From positions 124,001 to 188,000 of the forward strand of contig NZ_SELP01000003.1 of the NCBI RefSeq assembly GCF_004145845.1: a stretch of 64,000 bases of DNA. Reading direction: 5' to 3'. Position numbers and translations under genes: made by a program. Source of the DNA: Loktanella sp. IMCC34160 (GTDB taxonomy: Bacteria; Pseudomonadota; Alphaproteobacteria; Rhodobacterales; Rhodobacteraceae). Below are positions 1 through 9,516 of this stretch, piece by piece. A model generated the notes under the pieces. It saw nothing but the letters and a program-made list of their open reading frames with translations. It had not been told where the DNA came from and ran no database searches. How positions within the stretch are numbered: position 1 is the first letter of the stretch; each line of letters opens with the position of its first letter.

Positions 1-32
1 GACCGCCCCGTCCAACCTGAAGGAAGCGTATC

Positions 33-905
33 ATGATCAAGGGGTCCATGCCTGCCCTCGTCACGCCGTTCGCGAACGGCCAAGTCGATCTTGAGACGCT
101 CAAGAAACTTGTCGACTGGCACATCGATCAGGGCAGCCACGGGATTGTCCCGGTCGGCACCACGGGCGAAAGCCCGACGCTGAGCCATGAAGAGCATGAT
201 CTGGTGGTCGAAACTGTTGTCGCGCAGGCGGCGGGCCGGGTGCCTGTCATTGCCGGGGCCGGGTCGAACAACACGATCGAAGCCGTCCGTCTGGTCGAAG
301 CCGCCAAGACCGCCGGGGCCGACGCGGCGCTGGTTGTCACCCCCTATTACAACAAGCCGACCCAAGCCGGGCTGTTCGCGCATTTCATGGCCACTGCCGA
401 AGTGGGCCTGCCGATCGTGATCTACAACATCCCCGGCCGGTCGGTCGTGGACATGTCGCCCGCGACCATGGGCGAACTGGCCAAGCACCCGATGATCGTC
501 GGCGTCAAGGATGCGACCGGCGATCTGGCCCGTGTCGCGGCCCAGCGGATCACCTGCGGCGCGGATTTCATCCAGCTGTCTGGAGAGGACGCCACCGCGC
601 ATGGGTTCAACGCCATGGGCGGCATCGGCTGCATTTCCGTCACCGCCAACGTCGCGCCGAAACTGTGTTCCGAGATGCAGGAAGCCACGCTTGCGGGCGA
701 CTACGCCACCGCACTGACCCTTGCCGACCGGCTGATGCCGCTGCATCAGGCGATCTTTGTCGAGCCGGGTGTTGCGGGCGCGAAATACGCCATGTCCCTG
801 CTGGGCCTGTGTTCCGACGAGGTCCGGTCGCCGCTGGTTGACCTGACCGACGGAACCAAGGACCGGGTGCGCGGCGCCATGGTTCACGCGGGCCTTCTGA
901 ACTGA
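33..905 (+). CDS. dapA: 4-hydroxy-tetrahydrodipicolinate synthase DapA
   Basis: Condenses pyruvate with aspartate semialdehyde, the first committed step of the lysine/diaminopimelate pathway in the cytosol. The 290-residue product is family-typical (E. coli about 292) and is a single TIM barrel. Visible active-site parts are the GTTGE loop near residue 42-46, Tyr106 in the YYNKP segment, Tyr131 in YNIPGR and the Schiff-base Lys159 in VGVKDATGD. An AAGGA-type ribosome site precedes the ATG. The next gene begins one base after the stop, so the two are probably co-transcribed, although that partner has no obvious lysine role. dapB lies elsewhere in the window (38723-39535). Confidence 0.96.
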   Translation: MIKGSMPALVTPFANGQVDLETLKKLVDWHIDQGSHGIVPVGTTGESPTLSHEEHDLVVETVVAQAAGRVPVIAGAGSNNTIEAVRLVEAAKTAGADAALVVTPYYNKPTQAGLFAHFMATAEVGLPIVIYNIPGRSVVDMSPATMGELAKHPMIVGVKDATGDLARVAAQRITCGADFIQLSGEDATAHGFNAMGGIGCISVTANVAPKLCSEMQEATLAGDYATALTLADRLMPLHQAIFVEPGVAGAKYAMSLLGLCSDEVRSPLVDLTDGTKDRVRGAMVHAGLLN

Positions 906-906
906 G

Positions 907-2568
907 ATGACAGCGACCCGCGCCCCTGACCTGATCGTCACCGGGGCGCGCGTGCTGACCATGTGGGCGGACCGGCCCCGCGCCGGGGCTGTGGCCATTT
1001 GCGACGGGGTGATCGTCGCGGTGGGCGACCGGGCCGAGGTCGAACCGCTTGCCGGGCCGGACACCCGCGTGATCGACGCAGGCGGCGCGACCGTTCTGCC
1101 GGGCTTTGTCGAAAGCCACCTGCACCTTGTGTTGGGCGGGTCGGAGTTGACCCACCTGTCCCTTGTCGGGATCGAGGGCGAAGCGGCGCTGACCGGAGCG
1201 TTCCGCGCCTTTGCCAACGATAACCCGGACGCCCCGCTGTTGATGGGACAGGGTGGCGACTATGGGCTGATCGGGCGCCCGATGACCCGCCATGACCTTG
1301 ACCGGGTGATCGCGGACCGCCCCATCGCCATCACCGCGCCGGATCATCACACCGTCTGGGCCAATACCGCCGCCCTGCGCGCCGCCAGGCTGCTGCACGG
1401 GGCCGATACACCGCCGGGGCACGACGTGGTCATGGCCGAAGATGGCACTGCCACCGGTGAATTGCGCGAATTCGAGGCCTTTGCGAAGGTCATCGCCCTT
1501 GGCGGCGACGAGCGGGTGAACCTTGGCATTGCCACGGGCCGCGATCCGTCGCCGTGGCCCGATGCCGCCGCGCTGGCGGTAGACCGGGAAAAGGCCGCGC
1601 GGGGGCTGGCCCATTGCGCGGCCCACGGGATTACCAGCGTCATCAACATGGACGGGAACCGCTATACCCTTGCCCTGCTGGACGGGTTGCGGGCCGAGGG
1701 GCGGCTGACCGCGCGGGTCAAGGTGCCGTTCCATTTCAAGCCGGACATGGGGCTGGACCAGATGGAGGAGGCCAGCGCCCTGACCGCCGATTATGCCGAT
1801 GACTGGCTGTCGTCGGGCATGGTCAAGCTGTTCATGGATGGGGTGATGGACAGCCGCACGGCCTTTCGGCTGGGCGACTATCCCGGCCAGCCGGGCCACC
1901 GGGGCGCGGGCCTGTTCGGGCAGGACGATTTTGCCCGTATCGCGAAAGAGGCCGACCGGCGCGAGTTGCAGATTGCGGTTCATGCCATCGGCGATGCCGC
2001 CGTGCGCCGGACGCTGGACGGATACGCCGCCGCCCGCGCGGCCAACGGCCCCCGCGACAGCCGCCACCGGATCGAACATATCGAGATGCTGGACCGGGCC
2101 GACCTGCCCCGCTTTGCCGCGCTGGGTGTCGCCTGTTCGATCCAGCCGGTGCATGGGCCGGGGGTTCTGGACTTTGGTCTGGACGGGACGGAGCCGTTCG
2201 GGGCGGACCGCCTGAGCGATGCGTTCCTGTGCCGCGATTTGCAGGCGGCGGGCGCCGTGGTTTGCTTTTCCTCCGACTGGCCGGTGACGGATATTTCCGT
2301 TCTGCGCGGGATCCAGGCGCAATTGACCCGCCGCCCCTATCCCGGTGCCAGCGACCAGCGGCTGCCGCTGGCCGACACGCTGGCCGCCTATACCGCGCGC
2401 GGGGCATGGGCCGCGCATATGGAGCGGCTGACCGGCACGATCCGTCCGGGCCTTGCCGGGGATCTGGTGATCCTGACCGGCGATATCGAGGCGGTGCCGG
2501 AGGCAGAGATCGACACCCTTGGTATTCGGGCGACCATCGCGGGCGGGCGGGTGACCCATGGGGGATAA
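907..2568 (+). CDS. Amidohydrolase family protein (YtcJ-like)
   Basis: Predicted metal-dependent amidohydrolase of the YtcJ-like branch, 553 residues, cytosolic (no signal peptide). The N-terminal beta-sandwich edge is followed by the metal-site motif PGFVESHLHL (about residues 64-73). Later elements are KLFMDGVMDSRTA, AVHAIGDAA and RIEHIEM, with the metal-binding Asp in SSDWPV; a C-terminal beta segment (GDLVIL) completes the fold. The order of elements fits the family and nothing appears missing. Substrate cannot be read from sequence. It starts one base after dapA and its 3' end overlaps the following exporter gene by 11 bases, so translation is probably coupled. Confidence 0.87.
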   Translation: MTATRAPDLIVTGARVLTMWADRPRAGAVAICDGVIVAVGDRAEVEPLAGPDTRVIDAGGATVLPGFVESHLHLVLGGSELTHLSLVGIEGEAALTGAFRAFANDNPDAPLLMGQGGDYGLIGRPMTRHDLDRVIADRPIAITAPDHHTVWANTAALRAARLLHGADTPPGHDVVMAEDGTATGELREFEAFAKVIALGGDERVNLGIATGRDPSPWPDAAALAVDREKAARGLAHCAAHGITSVINMDGNRYTLALLDGLRAEGRLTARVKVPFHFKPDMGLDQMEEASALTADYADDWLSSGMVKLFMDGVMDSRTAFRLGDYPGQPGHRGAGLFGQDDFARIAKEADRRELQIAVHAIGDAAVRRTLDGYAAARAANGPRDSRHRIEHIEMLDRADLPRFAALGVACSIQPVHGPGVLDFGLDGTEPFGADRLSDAFLCRDLQAAGAVVCFSSDWPVTDISVLRGIQAQLTRRPYPGASDQRLPLADTLAAYTARGAWAAHMERLTGTIRPGLAGDLVILTGDIEAVPEAEIDTLGIRATIAGGRVTHGG

Positions 2569-3418
2569 CCTGCGCGGCAGCCTTTTCATGATCGCCGCGA
2601 TGGCGGGATTTGCGGTTGAGGATATGTTCCTCAAGGCCGCCGCCCGAAGCCTGCCCACGGGCGAGGTTCTGATGTTGTTTGGCTTGGGTGGCTTGCTGGC
2701 GTTTGTGGGTCTGACAAGGCGGAACGGGCAGGACATCTGGTCTTCGGCCTATCTGTCGCGTCCGATCCTTGTTCGGTCGGGGTTCGAGGTGACGGGGCGG
2801 CTGTTCTACACGCTGGCCTTTGTCCTGACGCCGCTGACCTTTGCCACGGCGATCCTTCAGGCAACGCCGCTGGTCGTGGTCGCGGGGGCGGCGCTGTTTC
2901 TGGGCGAACGGGTCGGCTGGCGGCGCTGGACGGCGATCGGGGTCGGCCTTGCCGGGGTGCTGCTGATCCTGCGGCCGGGGCTGGCGGGGTTCGAGCCGCT
3001 GTCCGTTCTGGCGCTTTTGGGGATGCTGGGGTTCGCGGGCCGCGATCTGGCCACGCGCGCCGCGCCGCCGGTTCTGTCGAATGCGCAACTGGGCATCTGC
3101 GGATTTTCGATGCTGACGCTGGCCGGGGCGATCCTTGCCACGGTTGAAGGCGGGCTGCACCTGCCGGACCTGCCCACCGCCGGGCTGATCGCAGCGGCCA
3201 CGGTTTTCGGCGTCTTCGCCTATAACAGCCTGACCATTGCCATGCGGACGGGCGAGGTGGGGGCGGTCACCCCGTGGCGCTATACAAGGCTGGTCTTTGG
3301 TATTGTGCTGGGCGCGACGGTGTTCGGGGAACGGCCCGATACGCTGATGATCGCCGGGTCTGTTCTGGTAGTGGGCAGCGGGGTCTTTGCGCTGGTCCGG
3401 ACAAGGAAGGTGGGGTGA
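2558..3418 (+). CDS. DMT/EamA-family transporter
   Basis: Inner-membrane protein of 286 residues built from about ten hydrophobic helices in two homologous EamA halves, as in drug/metabolite transporters. The second half begins near VLALLGMLGFAGRD. It probably exports or imports a small metabolite; the substrate is unknown. Its ATG lies inside the end of the amidohydrolase gene (11-base overlap), which suggests that the pair handle the same compound or its product. It converges on the LysE-type gene with only three bases between stop codons and no room for a separate terminator. Confidence 0.85.
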   Translation: MGDNLRGSLFMIAAMAGFAVEDMFLKAAARSLPTGEVLMLFGLGGLLAFVGLTRRNGQDIWSSAYLSRPILVRSGFEVTGRLFYTLAFVLTPLTFATAILQATPLVVVAGAALFLGERVGWRRWTAIGVGLAGVLLILRPGLAGFEPLSVLALLGMLGFAGRDLATRAAPPVLSNAQLGICGFSMLTLAGAILATVEGGLHLPDLPTAGLIAAATVFGVFAYNSLTIAMRTGEVGAVTPWRYTRLVFGIVLGATVFGERPDTLMIAGSVLVVGSGVFALVRTRKVG

Positions 3419-3421
3419 GAT

Positions 3422-4030
3422 TCACCCCACCACCCCGTTCCGCAACATCCAGAGCCCGACCAGCAGCAGCGCTCCGCCCATGGCCAACGTCAGCCACCGC
3501 GCCTGCGCCGGATTGCGGAAGCTGCGGGCCAGGCTGTCCCCCGCGATGGTCCACAGCAGGAAGGCCAGCAAGTTGTTGAGGGTGAAGACCGTTGCGATAA
3601 ACAGGACTAGCCCGGCCCGATGGTCCTTCGTCGGCGCGAGGAACTGGCTGAACATCAATCCGATGATCACATAGGCCTTGGGGTTAAGCAGCAAAAGCAC
3701 CGCGCCGTCCCACCAGCCCGCGACCCGCGCCGTGACCCGATCCGGGGTCAGACCGGCCCGCAGGATGCCCAGCGCCAGCCACAGAACATAAAGCGCCCCG
3801 GCGATCCCGATCCAGCGAAACAAGGCCGGAACAGTGTCTAACAAGGCTGAAAAGCCCAGCCCGATCCCCACCGTCACCACCCAGGTCGCAACGTGATATC
3901 CGGCATTGGCAGGCAAGGTTGCCCGCAGGCCAAAGCGCGCGCCATTGGCCGCAAAGAACAGGTTTCCCGGTCCGGGGCTATAGGCCAGCGGGAAGAGGAA
4001 GACGAGCAAGGGAAGCAGGGTCTGGGTCAT
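3422..4030 (-). CDS. LysE/RhtB-family amino-acid exporter
   Basis: Membrane protein of 202 residues with six predicted helices and the family-typical N-terminal segment PLAYSPGPGNLFFAANG, which is the LysE/RhtB signature. Members export amino acids or homoserine lactones; the exact substrate is not predictable. The length matches the family. The gene is convergent with the EamA transporter and lies 48 bases downstream of the YcaQ-like gene on the same strand, so it could be read from that promoter. Confidence 0.86.
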   Translation of the reverse strand: MTQTLLPLLVFLFPLAYSPGPGNLFFAANGARFGLRATLPANAGYHVATWVVTVGIGLGFSALLDTVPALFRWIGIAGALYVLWLALGILRAGLTPDRVTARVAGWWDGAVLLLLNPKAYVIIGLMFSQFLAPTKDHRAGLVLFIATVFTLNNLLAFLLWTIAGDSLARSFRNPAQARWLTLAMGGALLLVGLWMLRNGVVG

Positions 4031-4078
4031 GCGGGCACTATCGCGCCCCTGTGGACGGCAGACGACCCGGAACCTGCG

Positions 4079-5290
4079 CTATCGCGTCATGGGATCGCGC
4101 AGCCAGTCGGGGGCGAAGCGGAGGTTCGGACAGCCCGCAAACCGGGCGATCCGTTCGATCTCGGCCTCCAGCCGGGACAGCCGCCCCCGGCCCATCCGCA
4201 CCCCGGCTTCGGGCCAGAAGGCGGTGATTTCGACGGCCCCGGCGGTCCGGTCCGCCTTCATGTCGATCCGGCCGATCAGGCGGGTGCCTTCCATCACCGG
4301 GAAGACGTAGTAGCCATAGGTCCGTTTCGGCGCGGGGACGAAGATTTCAATCCGGTAGTGGAAACCGAACAGCCGCTCGGCCCGCGCCCTGTCGCGCAAA
4401 GCCGGGTCGAAAGGGGACAGGATGCGCACGCGGGCCGATGGATCGGGCAGCGGGGATTCCCATGCGCCGGGGCGGGCGAAGACGCGGCGCCGCTCGCCGG
4501 TCGCGCCTTCCACTTCGACCTCGATAATCTCGCCCCGTGACTGGACGGATTGGCACCATGCGCGGGCCTCGTCCTTGGTGGCGAGTTCCCAAAAGGCGGA
4601 AAGCTCGGTGCTGGTGGCGAATCCCAGCCGGTCCAGCGCGGCCCGCATCGCCCAATCCACGCTTTCGTCGCGGTCGGTCCGGGCGGACAGATGCGCCGGG
4701 GGGATCACCCGTTCGGTCAGGTCATAGACCTTCTGGAACCCGTCGCGGCGCACCACCGACACCTCGCCCGTGCGCCAAAGGTATTCGAGCGCGGTTTTCG
4801 ACGGGTGCCAATCCCACCAGCCGCCAGATTTGCGTTCTTCGCCTTCGCCGACAGATCCCGAGGTGCATTCGCCCTGCGTTTCAATCTGGCGGCGGACCTC
4901 TTCGATCTTGTCCAGAAACCCGTCGCGCCGCCATTCCTGCCAACGGCGGTGAAGGTGTTGCCGGTCGGTTTCGAACCGGTGCCGCCAGTGATGGAAGAAG
5001 GCGACCGGGATGACGGAGGCATCGTGGGTCCAGTGTTCGAAGACCACCCGGTCCCGGTGCAACAGCGATTGCAGGGCGGGGGGCCGATATTGCCCGCGCC
5101 GCGACCAGAGGATCAGGTCATGTGCGCGGGCCAGCGTGTTGACGCTGTCCACCTGAACGAAGCCAAGATCGGTGATCACATTGGCCAGATCGGTGCCGCG
5201 TCCGGGCCCGCCGGTGGTCGACAAGAGCCCGTGCCGGTCCAGAAACAGGCGGCGCGCGGTGTCATTGGACAGGATCGGACGGGCGGTCAT
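4079..5290 (-). CDS. YcaQ/AlkX-like DNA glycosylase (HTH_42 family)
   Basis: Winged-helix HTH_42-family protein, 403 residues. E. coli YcaQ (AlkX) unhooks interstrand DNA crosslinks, and the family uses a Gln-hydrophobic-Asp/Gln motif. Here QVD is visible in the FVQVDSVNTLARAHD segment near residue 45, and VVFEHWTHDASVIP is the second conserved block. That is consistent with the YcaQ type (Q-phi-D) rather than the antibiotic self-resistance AlkZ type (Q-phi-Q). It is divergent from asparaginase with a 105-base shared control region and has no neighbouring biosynthetic cluster. The Gly/Glu/Lys-rich insert near residues 141-157 is variable and looks like a loop. Confidence 0.82.
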   Translation of the reverse strand: MTARPILSNDTARRLFLDRHGLLSTTGGPGRGTDLANVITDLGFVQVDSVNTLARAHDLILWSRRGQYRPPALQSLLHRDRVVFEHWTHDASVIPVAFFHHWRHRFETDRQHLHRRWQEWRRDGFLDKIEEVRRQIETQGECTSGSVGEGEERKSGGWWDWHPSKTALEYLWRTGEVSVVRRDGFQKVYDLTERVIPPAHLSARTDRDESVDWAMRAALDRLGFATSTELSAFWELATKDEARAWCQSVQSRGEIIEVEVEGATGERRRVFARPGAWESPLPDPSARVRILSPFDPALRDRARAERLFGFHYRIEIFVPAPKRTYGYYVFPVMEGTRLIGRIDMKADRTAGAVEITAFWPEAGVRMGRGRLSRLEAEIERIARFAGCPNLRFAPDWLRDPMTR

Positions 5291-5395
5291 GCGGGCACAT
5301 TAGCAGGTGCGCGGAGGGGCGCCAGCCCGATCAAGTCCCCTTGCGGTTGCCTTGCCCATGGGTCAGGTAGGGTCAAACGGAACAGGTGGCGTCAA

Positions 5396-6346
5396 ATGTC
5401 CATACTTCTGATTCACACCGGTGGAACGATTGGCATGGACCGGACCGAGAGGGGCTATGCCCCCCGCGCCGGTGTGGTGGAGGACGCTATTGCGGAGTTG
5501 CGGGCGCAGGGCGAGCTGCGAGAGGTGGTGGATATCCTGCGCCTCGATCCGCTGATCGACAGCGCCAATGCCACGCCTGCCGACTGGACCCGCGTGGCGC
5601 GGGCGATCTTTGACAATCTTGATGCCTATGACGGGTTTGTTGTGACCCATGGGACCGACACGCTAGCCTATACCGCCGCGGCGCTGTGTTTTGCCCTTGA
5701 AGGGTTGAACCGCCCGGTGATCCTGACCGGGTCGATGCTTCCGCTGACCCAGCCGGGCAGCGATGGCTGGGCCAACCTGTCGAACGCGCTGGACGCGGCG
5801 ACGATGGCCCCGGCCGGGGTCTGGGTGAAATTCGCGGGAAACCGGCTGCATGGGGCGCGGGTGCGCAAGTCCCATTCCTCGGCCCCTGATGCCTTCGAGG
5901 CTGCAGCGGAATCGACCCCGCCGCGCGTGTCGTCCACCCAGCGCCGGGTACATGATTTCGGCACCCACGACATCGCGATCCTGTCGATCGCGCCGGGGGT
6001 GTCGGCCCATGTGATCCGCGCGGCCCTGACCGAATGCGATGGCGTTGTGCTGCGCTGCTATGGGTCGGGGACGGTGCCGGACAGCCCGGCGTTGCGCGAT
6101 GCGCTGACGGCGGCGCGCGACAAGGGCACGCTGGTCATCGCGGTCAGTCAATGCCCGGAGGGCCGGATTGCCCTTGGCACCTATGCCGCCGGGGCGGTTC
6201 TTGTCGATGCGGGCGTGGTCGATGGCGCCGATATCACGGTCGAGGCGGCCTATGTGAAACTGGCCCATGTCCTGTCGCGTGGATTGACCCCGGAACAGTC
6301 CCGGGCCGAGTTGACGCGGCTGTATTGCGGCGAGGCGAGCCTGTAG
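5396..6346 (+). CDS. Asparaginase (type I-like)
   Basis: Hydrolyses L-asparagine to aspartate and ammonia. The product is 316 residues without a signal peptide, so cytosolic. The two catalytic threonine motifs are present: TGGTIGM (Thr11) and VVTHGTDTLAYTAA (Thr87-Asp88). A conserved KSHSSAPDAF block follows. The open frame extends far upstream, antisense to the YcaQ-like gene, but homology begins at MSILLIHTGGT. An AGGTGG ribosome site sits six bases before this ATG, so the shorter start is used. smpB follows after 57 bases. Confidence 0.9.
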   Translation: MSILLIHTGGTIGMDRTERGYAPRAGVVEDAIAELRAQGELREVVDILRLDPLIDSANATPADWTRVARAIFDNLDAYDGFVVTHGTDTLAYTAAALCFALEGLNRPVILTGSMLPLTQPGSDGWANLSNALDAATMAPAGVWVKFAGNRLHGARVRKSHSSAPDAFEAAAESTPPRVSSTQRRVHDFGTHDIAILSIAPGVSAHVIRAALTECDGVVLRCYGSGTVPDSPALRDALTAARDKGTLVIAVSQCPEGRIALGTYAAGAVLVDAGVVDGADITVEAAYVKLAHVLSRGLTPEQSRAELTRLYCGEASL

Positions 6347-6403
6347 CCATAAGCCATTGATGCCCTTGTGTGGCATGGGCCGATCCCCTATCTCGGGCGG
6401 ACC

Positions 6404-6883
6404 ATGGCCAAGAAACCGAAGACAGACCCGAACTACAAGGTGATCGCCGAGAACCGGCGTGCCCGGTACGACTATGCCATCGAGTCGGATCTTGAGGTGG
6501 GGATCATCCTTTCGGGGTCCGAGGTGAAATCGCTGCGGTCCGGGCAGTCGAATATCGCGGAAAGCTATGCCTCGGTCGACAATGGGGAGTTGTGGCTAAC
6601 CAACGCCTATATCGCGCCCTATGAACAGGCCAAGACCTGGGGTCATGAGGAGCGGCGCAAGCGCAAGCTGCTGGTGAGCCGGAAAGAGCTGTCGCGGTTG
6701 TGGAATGCAACCCAGCGGCAGGGCATGACCCTTGTCCCGATGGTCATGTATTTCAATCACAAGGGTCTTGTGAAACTGAAGATCGGCGTGGCCAAGGGTA
6801 AGAAGCTGCACGACAAGCGGGCCACCGACGCCAAGCGCGATTGGGACCGCCAGAAGCAGCGTCTGCTGCGGCAGAACAACTGA
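6404..6883 (+). CDS. smpB: SsrA-binding protein SmpB
   Basis: Binds tmRNA and carries it to stalled ribosomes for trans-translation. The 159-residue length equals the family norm. Conserved blocks are [14 protein letters not shown] near the N-terminus, [13 protein letters not shown], and the basic tail [10 protein letters not shown]-like (here [15 protein letters not shown]), which enters the ribosomal A site. The start is placed at MAKKPK; an in-frame ATG 36 bases upstream adds a non-homologous leader. The tmRNA gene itself was not found in this window. Confidence 0.95.
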   Translation: MAKKPKTDPNYKVIAENRRARYDYAIESDLEVGIILSGSEVKSLRSGQSNIAESYASVDNGELWLTNAYIAPYEQAKTWGHEERRKRKLLVSRKELSRLWNATQRQGMTLVPMVMYFNHKGLVKLKIGVAKGKKLHDKRATDAKRDWDRQKQRLLRQNN

Positions 6884-7001
6884 CCCGCGCCCCGTTTCGG
6901 GGAAAAACCACTGATTTCTCCCTCTGTTTCCAGCCCCGCCGCCGTGGTTTGTGTTGGACAACGTCTGACGTTCTGTCGGGCAGATAGGGAGAATGGGGAC
7001 G

Positions 7002-7283
7002 ATGGAACAACTGATTATTCAACTGGTGTCGGGTGCGATCGGCGGCAACGTGGCTGGCGGCGTGCTGAAGAACCTGTCGCTGGGCACGCTTGGAAACTCG
7101 CTTGTCGGTATTCTGGGCGGCGGCATAGGTGGCCAGATTCTGGGAATGCTGACCGGCGGCGCGATTGACGGCGAGGCCGCGAGCGGCATCGGCGGCATCC
7201 TGACCCAGGTGGCCGGAGGTGGCGTTGGCGGCGGTGTGCTGCTGGCGGTTGTCGGTGCAGTAAAGAGTGCGTTGGGTAAGTGA
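7002..7283 (+). CDS. Small Gly-rich hydrophobic protein, function unknown
   Basis: Encodes 93 residues with Gly/Val/Leu-rich, weakly repetitive composition (GGN, GGG, GGGIGGQ, GGGVGGGV), resembling glycine-zipper membrane proteins. I recognise similar hypothetical proteins in Rhodobacterales but no function. A GGGAG ribosome site fits the ATG at 7002; an ATG at 6993 is almost fused to that site and less likely. A classic terminator follows 22 bases after the stop, so the gene seems to be its own transcription unit. Glycine zippers suggest membrane insertion or oligomerisation; this is inference only. Confidence 0.65.
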   Translation: MEQLIIQLVSGAIGGNVAGGVLKNLSLGTLGNSLVGILGGGIGGQILGMLTGGAIDGEAASGIGGILTQVAGGGVGGGVLLAVVGAVKSALGK

Positions 7284-7304
7284 CGCGTTGAGGTTACGAG
7301 TAGC

Positions 7305-7332
7305 GGGGCGCCTTCGGGCGCCCCTTTCGTTT
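7305..7332 (+). terminator. Rho-independent terminator with TTCG tetraloop
   Basis: A perfect 8-bp stem (GGGGCGCC at 7305-7312 with GGCGCCCC at 7317-7324) is closed by a TTCG tetraloop and followed by TTTCGTTT. It ends the small Gly-rich gene and separates it from the sulfurtransferase operon. Confidence 0.88.
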
Positions 7333-7413
7333 GCGCCAACGCCCTTGCGCGGCAGGGTTCCCCGCGCTAGTGACCCCCTGACCTTCACGCGACAGAACAG
7401 GGAGAGGCGACCC

Positions 7414-8280
7414 ATGTCCGCGCAGTTGGAAAGCGACCCGAAAACGCTGGTGTCCACCGAATGGCTGGCGGCGCACCTGAAAGACCCGGACCTGCGCATT
7501 CTGGACGCGTCCTGGTACATGCCTGCCGACAACCGCGACCCGAAGGCCGAATACGAGGCCGCGCATATCCCCGGCGCCCGTTTCTTTGACATTGACGAGA
7601 TCGCCGACCTGCGGTCGGACCTGCCGCATATGGTTCCCCCGGTCGAGAAATTCATGGCCCGTATGCGGGCGATGGGCATCGGCGATGGTCATCAGGTGGT
7701 TGTCTATGACGGGTCCGGCCTGTTTTCGGCGGCCCGCGTCTGGTGGCTGTTCCGCCTGATGGGCAAGACCGACATCGCTGTTCTCGACGGCGGCCTGCCC
7801 AAGTGGAGCGCCGAGGGCCGCCTCCTGACCGACGAACCGCCCCATATCCGGGACCGCCATATGACCGTGATGCGCCAGAACCAGATGGTGAAGGACGTGA
7901 CCCAAGTCGCCCGCGCCGCGAAGCTGGGCGACTATGCCATCATCGACGCCCGCGCGCCCGAACGGTTCCGGGGCGAGGTGGCCGAGCCGCGCGAGGGGCT
8001 GCGGTCGGGCCATATTCCCGGCGCGCGCAACGTGTTCTTCAAGGAATTGCTGAATGCGGACGGCACGATGAAATCGCCCGACCAGACCCGCGCCATTTTC
8101 GAGGCGGCGGGCGTTGACCTGTCGAAACCGGCGATCACCTCTTGCGGGTCCGGCGTCACCGCCGCGATCCTCGCGCTGGCCCTGGAGCGTCAGGGCAAGC
8201 GGGACCATGCGATCTATGACGGGTCGTGGTCCGAATGGGGTATGTACCCCGATCTTCCCATAGCCACCGGAGACGCATGA
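7414..8280 (+). CDS. sseA: 3-mercaptopyruvate sulfurtransferase
   Basis: Transfers sulfur from 3-mercaptopyruvate to thiol acceptors or cyanide. The product is 288 residues with two rhodanese domains; the first is inactive and the second carries catalytic Cys244 in CGSGVTA, the loop typical of mercaptopyruvate enzymes rather than thiosulfate sulfurtransferases. The start at MSAQLES is supported by a GGGAGAGG ribosome site; the longer open frame would run through the terminator region. Its TGA overlaps the ATG of the aminotransferase gene (ATGA), so the two are translationally coupled. The aminotransferase might supply mercaptopyruvate from cysteine; this is inferred from gene order. Confidence 0.92.
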   Translation: MSAQLESDPKTLVSTEWLAAHLKDPDLRILDASWYMPADNRDPKAEYEAAHIPGARFFDIDEIADLRSDLPHMVPPVEKFMARMRAMGIGDGHQVVVYDGSGLFSAARVWWLFRLMGKTDIAVLDGGLPKWSAEGRLLTDEPPHIRDRHMTVMRQNQMVKDVTQVARAAKLGDYAIIDARAPERFRGEVAEPREGLRSGHIPGARNVFFKELLNADGTMKSPDQTRAIFEAAGVDLSKPAITSCGSGVTAAILALALERQGKRDHAIYDGSWSEWGMYPDLPIATGDA

Positions 8281-9461
8281 TGCTGGAGCATCTCAAAGAC
8301 CAACCCGCTGACAAGATCCTGATGCTGATGCAGGCCTACCGCGAGGACCCGCGGGCCGATAAGATCGACCTTGGGGTCGGGGTCTACAAGGATCCGACCG
8401 GGCTGACCCCGGTGATGCGGGCGGTCAAGGCCGCCGAGCAGCGGATCTGGGAAAGCCAGGACAGCAAGGCCTATACCGGGCTGGCCGGCGATCCGGCCTA
8501 TGCCGATGCGATGGTCGGTCTGGTTCTGGGCGATGCCGTAGCTCGCGACCGCGTGTCGGCCGTGGCCACCCCGGGTGGCACCGGTGCGATCCGGCAGGCG
8601 CTGGAACTGATCCGCATGGCCGCGCCCGAGGCGACCGTCTGGTTGTCGGCCCCGACCTGGCCGAACCACCCTTCCATCATCAAATACCTCGGCATGAAAA
8701 TGGCCGAATACCGCTATTTCGACGAGGCAACCCGCGGTGTCGATTTCGGCGGCATGATGTCCGATCTGGCCGGGCTTAAATCCGGCGACGTGGTCCTGCT
8801 GCATGGCTGCTGCCACAACCCGACCGGGGCCAACCTGACCGGTGACCAGTGGGACGAGGTCATCGCCCACCTGAAGGCCAAGGGCGCGGTGCCGTTGATC
8901 GACATCGCCTATCAGGGCTTTGGCGACGGGCTTGCCGCCGATGCCGCCGCGACCCGCGCCGTGGCCGGTGCGGTCGATGAATGCCTGATCGCGGCCTCTT
9001 GCTCCAAGAACTTCGGGATCTACCGCGAACGCACCGGTATCCTGATGGCGATTGGCGATGCCGCACGGGGCAAGACCACGCAGGGCACGCTGAATTTCCT
9101 GAACCGTCAGAACTATTCCTTCCCGCCGGACCATGGGGCGCGGATCGTGTCGACCATCCTGAATGACGCTGCGCTGCGCGCCGATTGGGAGGCGGAACTG
9201 GAAGAGGTGCGCAACACCATGCTGGGCCTGCGCACCCAATTGGCCGATGAGCTGCGCCGCCTGTCGAATTCCGACCGGTTCGATTTCATCGCCCATCACC
9301 GGGGCATGTTCAGCCGCATCGGCACCACCGCCGAGAAGGTGGAAAAGATGCGCGCCGACAGCGGGATCTACATGGTATCGGACAGCCGGATGAACATTGC
9401 CGGTCTGAACAGCGAAACTGTGCCGATCCTTGCCAGGGCGATCATCGACGCCGGGGTCTGA
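8277..9461 (+). CDS. Class I aspartate/aromatic aminotransferase
   Basis: PLP-dependent transaminase of 394 residues in the AspC/TyrB family. The PLP-binding Lys244 lies in SCSKNFGIYRER; the GGTGA loop (about 100-104) and the CHNPTGANLT block (about 179-188) are intact. It probably interconverts aspartate, tyrosine or phenylalanine with their 2-oxoacids, and such enzymes often accept cysteine. Two adjacent ATGs exist (8277, 8280), both served by a GGAG site, giving 394 or 393 residues. Coupling to the mercaptopyruvate sulfurtransferase suggests a cysteine-catabolic pair. Confidence 0.88.
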   Translation: MMLEHLKDQPADKILMLMQAYREDPRADKIDLGVGVYKDPTGLTPVMRAVKAAEQRIWESQDSKAYTGLAGDPAYADAMVGLVLGDAVARDRVSAVATPGGTGAIRQALELIRMAAPEATVWLSAPTWPNHPSIIKYLGMKMAEYRYFDEATRGVDFGGMMSDLAGLKSGDVVLLHGCCHNPTGANLTGDQWDEVIAHLKAKGAVPLIDIAYQGFGDGLAADAAATRAVAGAVDECLIAASCSKNFGIYRERTGILMAIGDAARGKTTQGTLNFLNRQNYSFPPDHGARIVSTILNDAALRADWEAELEEVRNTMLGLRTQLADELRRLSNSDRFDFIAHHRGMFSRIGTTAEKVEKMRADSGIYMVSDSRMNIAGLNSETVPILARAIIDAGV

Positions 9462-9516
9462 CCCGACAAAGTTTCGGCCCGCCATCGCGCGGGCCTTGAC
9501 TATGCCTTTTATTTCT

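Noticed and set aside
640-2736. 698-codon minus-strand frame opposite dapA and the amidohydrolase
   Set aside because: High-GC antisense shadow; no family blocks, and the plus-strand genes are clear.
4550-5395. Upstream extension of asparaginase
   Set aside because: Antisense to the YcaQ-like gene; homology and ribosome site begin at 5396.
6884-6992. Terminator after smpB
   Set aside because: The short CCCCG/CGGGG stem is followed by As, not Ts.
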